Assembly: GCA_017990865.1 (NCBI GenBank)
Contig: JAGNNB010000140.1
Location: 1-7,563 of the forward strand
Direction of reading: 5' to 3'
Origin: Lysobacteraceae bacterium
GTDB lineage: Bacteria > Pseudomonadota > Gammaproteobacteria > Xanthomonadales > Xanthomonadaceae
DNA: 7,563 nucleotides
In this document: in pieces, positions 5,934 to 7,563 of the stretch
How the letters are laid out: the number at the start of each line of letters is the position of its first letter
Position numbering within the stretch: the stretch's first letter is position 1
Position numbers and translations under genes: made by a program
Notes under the pieces: generated by a model
Seen by the model: only the letters and a program-made list of their open reading frames with translations
Told to the model about the DNA's origin: nothing
The model's database searches: none

Positions 5934-6872
5934 CTACTTGGGCGCGGGCACGGCGACACGGTAGACCGGAGCCGGCGCGTCCTCGGACGTGACCAGAAGC
6001 GCCTGGGCATTGCGGGTCCAGGCGATGGCTTCGGCCTGGCGCAGCGGCGGCAGGGCGAGGGTTCGAGGCTTGCGTGCGATGGCCTCCGCCCAGCCTTCGT
6101 TGCGACGCCGCTCGTAAACCAGAATGTTCGAATAGGTCAGCACCGCCAGCCGCCGGCCATCGGGCGTCAGGCTGGCCCCGGTGACTTGATGGCGATAGAT
6201 CGCTTTGGGATTCGCTCGAACGGCCGCGTCGTCCAACACCCGGATGCCGGCCAACGCCGCCAGCCGTCGCGGGGTGCGCGTCGCGCCCTCTTCGGCGTTC
6301 AGAGACAGCACGAACAATTCGGGAGGCCGATGGCGTTTGGAGATCAACAGAATTTCGCCTCTGCGGCTATCGACGGCGATTGCTTCGCAATCGCGCGCGC
6401 CGCCGGGCCAAACGAACTCGATGGACCAGACCGGACGCAGCGCGCCGTCGCGCAGCGACGACGGTTCGGCCACCGCGATCAGACGCACGCGTTCGCGCAC
6501 GGCTTCGTTGTCGCCGACATCGGCGATCAGCAGATGTGGCTTGCCGTCGACGAGGAAGCTCGAAAGATCTTCCCAGTCGACGTTGGTTTCGCCTTCGATC
6601 GTGTACGTCGCGATGCGTTCGCCGCGTTTGCCGATCGCGGTCAACGCGGCCGCCTTGCCGCTGTCTTCGAGCACCCAGAACGCGTTGCGATGCCGTGCCG
6701 ATACGGCGAGGCCGCTGATTTCGTCCAGGGTCGCGTCCTGCACCGTTAAGGCGATGCGCCCTGTCGTTTCGGCGGAGGTCAGGGCGGGGGCAAGCGCGAA
6801 CGCAGCGAGCGCGCAGGCGAGCGAGAAGCCGCCGATCGCGCGATGAAGAAAACGAGGGCTACGGTTCGACAT
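5934..6872 (-). CDS. Exported beta-propeller-like protein, function unknown
   Basis: A 312-residue secreted or periplasmic protein. Residues 1-34 are a signal peptide (RAIGGFSLACALAAFALAPALTSA, cut near TSA/ETT). The mature protein is a series of short strands with repeated acidic motifs typical of a beta-propeller: LDEISGLAVSARHRNAFWVLEDSG (49-72), NVDWEDLSSF (97-106), LLIADVGDN (114-122), GGARDCEAIAVD (157-168), GASLTPDGRRLAVLTY (232-247) and QAEAIAWT (279-286). The regular E/D positions suggest a metal- or substrate-binding centre like that of phytase- or SMP-30-like propellers, but no activity can be assigned. I chose the ATG at 6872 because it begins the signal peptide; the frame is open upstream to 7133 and an ATG at 6905 is also possible. 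No Shine-Dalgarno is clear for either. It is divergent from purT and ends at its own terminator. Confidence 0.85.
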   Translation of the reverse strand: MSNRSPRFLHRAIGGFSLACALAAFALAPALTSAETTGRIALTVQDATLDEISGLAVSARHRNAFWVLEDSGKAAALTAIGKRGERIATYTIEGETNVDWEDLSSFLVDGKPHLLIADVGDNEAVRERVRLIAVAEPSSLRDGALRPVWSIEFVWPGGARDCEAIAVDSRRGEILLISKRHRPPELFVLSLNAEEGATRTPRRLAALAGIRVLDDAAVRANPKAIYRHQVTGASLTPDGRRLAVLTYSNILVYERRRNEGWAEAIARKPRTLALPPLRQAEAIAWTRNAQALLVTSEDAPAPVYRVAVPAPK

Positions 6873-6928
6873 AGCGCCGCAGCATCGCACGAAGCGACGA
6901 CCCATCGGAAGCCCGCGCAGCGCTGGAT

Positions 6929-6990
6929 CCTGTTCAAAATCTGCTGCGCTCGGTGCGAAATCCCCGTCGCTCACGACGTTTTTGAACAGG
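6929..6990. repeat. 11-bp inverted repeat enclosing a small hairpin
   Basis: CCTGTTCAAAA at 6929-6939 is the exact inverse complement of TTTTGAACAGG at 6980-6990. The 40-nt interior contains a second perfect hairpin, CGTCG-CTCA-CGACG (6965-6978), abutting the right arm, and a weaker 4-bp one near 6946-6956. The right arm overlaps the proposed -35 box of purT. It may be a dispersed REP-like element or a binding site; no second copy lies in this window. Confidence 0.7.
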
Positions 6991-7011
6991 CTCTTGGGCG
7001 AACGGTAGAAT
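6982..7011 (+). promoter_or_regulatory. Probable sigma70-type promoter of purT
   Basis: TTGAAC (6982-6987) and TAGAAT (7006-7011) are separated by 18 bp and match the consensus at four and five of six positions. The position gives a short leader of roughly 25-30 nt before the purT start. Transcription start is inferred only. Confidence 0.6.
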
Positions 7012-7032
7012 TGCGCCCTCTTCTCGAACTCC

Positions 7033-7036
7033 GAGG
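7033..7036 (+). promoter_or_regulatory. Ribosome binding site of purT
   Basis: GAGG lies 8 nt before the ATG at 7045 and supports that start over later in-frame candidates. Confidence 0.7.
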
Positions 7037-7044
7037 CGCTGCCG

Positions 7045-7563
7045 ATGACCGTGTCCCCGCCGCTCGAATTCGGCACCCCGTTGTCCTCGTCCGCACTGCG
7101 CGTGTTGCTGCTGGGCTCCGGCGAATTGGGCAAAGAGGTGGCGATCGAACTGCAGCGCCTGGGCTGCGAAGTGATCGCCGCCGACCGTTACGCCGACGCC
7201 CCGGCGATGCAGGTCGCGCATCGCAGCCATGTGTTGAACATGCTGGACGGACAGGCGCTGCGCGAATTGATCGCTTCCGAACGGCCGCATCTGATCGTGC
7301 CGGAGATCGAAGCGATCCATACCGACACGCTGGTGGCGCTGGAAACCGAATTCGCGCAACGCGGCACGCATACCCGCATCGTGCCGACCGCGCGCGCCGC
7401 GCGGCTGACGATGGATCGCGAAGGTATCCGTAGGCTAGCCGCGGAAACGCTGGCTCTGCCGACCTCGCCGTATCGCTTCGTCGAAACGCAGGGGGACTAT
7501 CGCGCCGCGGTCGCGCAAATCGGCATGCCCTGCGTGGTCAAGCCGGTGATGTCCTCGTCGGGC
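7045..7563 (+). CDS. purT: Formate-dependent phosphoribosylglycinamide formyltransferase (GAR transformylase 2), 3' end outside window
   Basis: Cytoplasmic ATP-grasp enzyme of purine synthesis. It makes formyl-GAR from GAR, formate and ATP, an alternative to folate-dependent PurN. The first 173 residues are present, out of about 390-400 in the family, and the frame runs open to the right edge. [22 protein letters not shown] (19-40) is the opening nucleotide-fold strand and glycine loop typical of Pur[28 protein letters not shown] (42-68) matches the next conserved block, with the GAR-binding region. [20 protein letters not shown] (81-100) is the conserved PEIEAI segment. [28 protein letters not shown] (117-143) leads into the ATP-grasp domain, and [11 protein letters not shown] (163-173) is the start of its ATP-binding loop. 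The first 16 or so residues are a short extension common in this group of bacteria. Divergent from the beta-propeller gene; promoter and ribosome binding site are visible. Confidence 0.96.
   Translation, partial: MTVSPPLEFGTPLSSSALRVLLLGSGELGKEVAIELQRLGCEVIAADRYADAPAMQVAHRSHVLNMLDGQALRELIASERPHLIVPEIEAIHTDTLVALETEFAQRGTHTRIVPTARAARLTMDREGIRRLAAETLALPTSPYRFVETQGDYRAAVAQIGMPCVVKPVMSSSG

Noticed and set aside
5934..6872. Lipoprotein signal at Cys20 of the propeller protein
   Set aside because: The residues before the cysteine (F-S-L-A-C) do not fit a lipobox, and the hydrophobic stretch continues after it to a normal signal peptidase I site.
6873..7133. 87-residue upstream extension of the beta-propeller protein
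   Set aside because: It would bury the signal peptide inside the protein, overlap the purT start on the other strand, and translate the inverted-repeat element.

Overview
The window is high-GC, densely coded DNA from a gammaproteobacterium, most likely of the Lysobacterales/Xanthomonadaceae (Lysobacter-like). That placement is an inference from codon use and gene style, not a database match. It holds ten genes: nine on the minus strand and one, purT, on the plus strand at the right edge. Both edge genes are cut by the window: the acyltransferase on the left and purT on the right. I see no tRNA, rRNA, CRISPR array, insertion sequence or prophage gene.

Left block (1-2562, minus strand, read right to left): a two-helix membrane protein with a bacterial PH-like domain, an M15/VanY-type metallopeptidase, an exported protein of unknown function, and a membrane acyltransferase (acyltransferase-3 family, partial). 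Gaps are 9 nt, a 4-nt ATGA overlap, and 13 nt, so this reads as one operon with a cell-envelope theme. The overlap lies in a 12-bp tandem repeat that doubles the start codon. A 13-bp tandem repeat sits against the ribosome binding site of the first gene.

Middle block (2731-5773, minus strand): an SPFH (stomatin/prohibitin-like) membrane protein, a small DUF5808-like protein with one membrane helix, a 63-residue Arc-like ribbon-helix-helix regulator, and an exported alpha/beta hydrolase with an N-terminal DUF3887-like domain and a lysine/proline/alanine-rich tail. Gaps are 35, 15 and 32 nt, so this is probably one operon. Upstream of the SPFH gene lie two GATATC boxes exactly 11 bp apart, one helical turn. 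They are a good candidate operator for the ribbon-helix-helix protein. This self-regulated membrane module is the most interesting part of the window.

Right block (5870-7563): an exported beta-propeller-like protein on the minus strand, ending in a clear rho-independent terminator, is divergent from purT, the formate-dependent GAR transformylase of purine synthesis. The region between them carries a good sigma70-like promoter for purT and an 11-bp inverted repeat enclosing a small hairpin, which may be a dispersed intergenic repeat.
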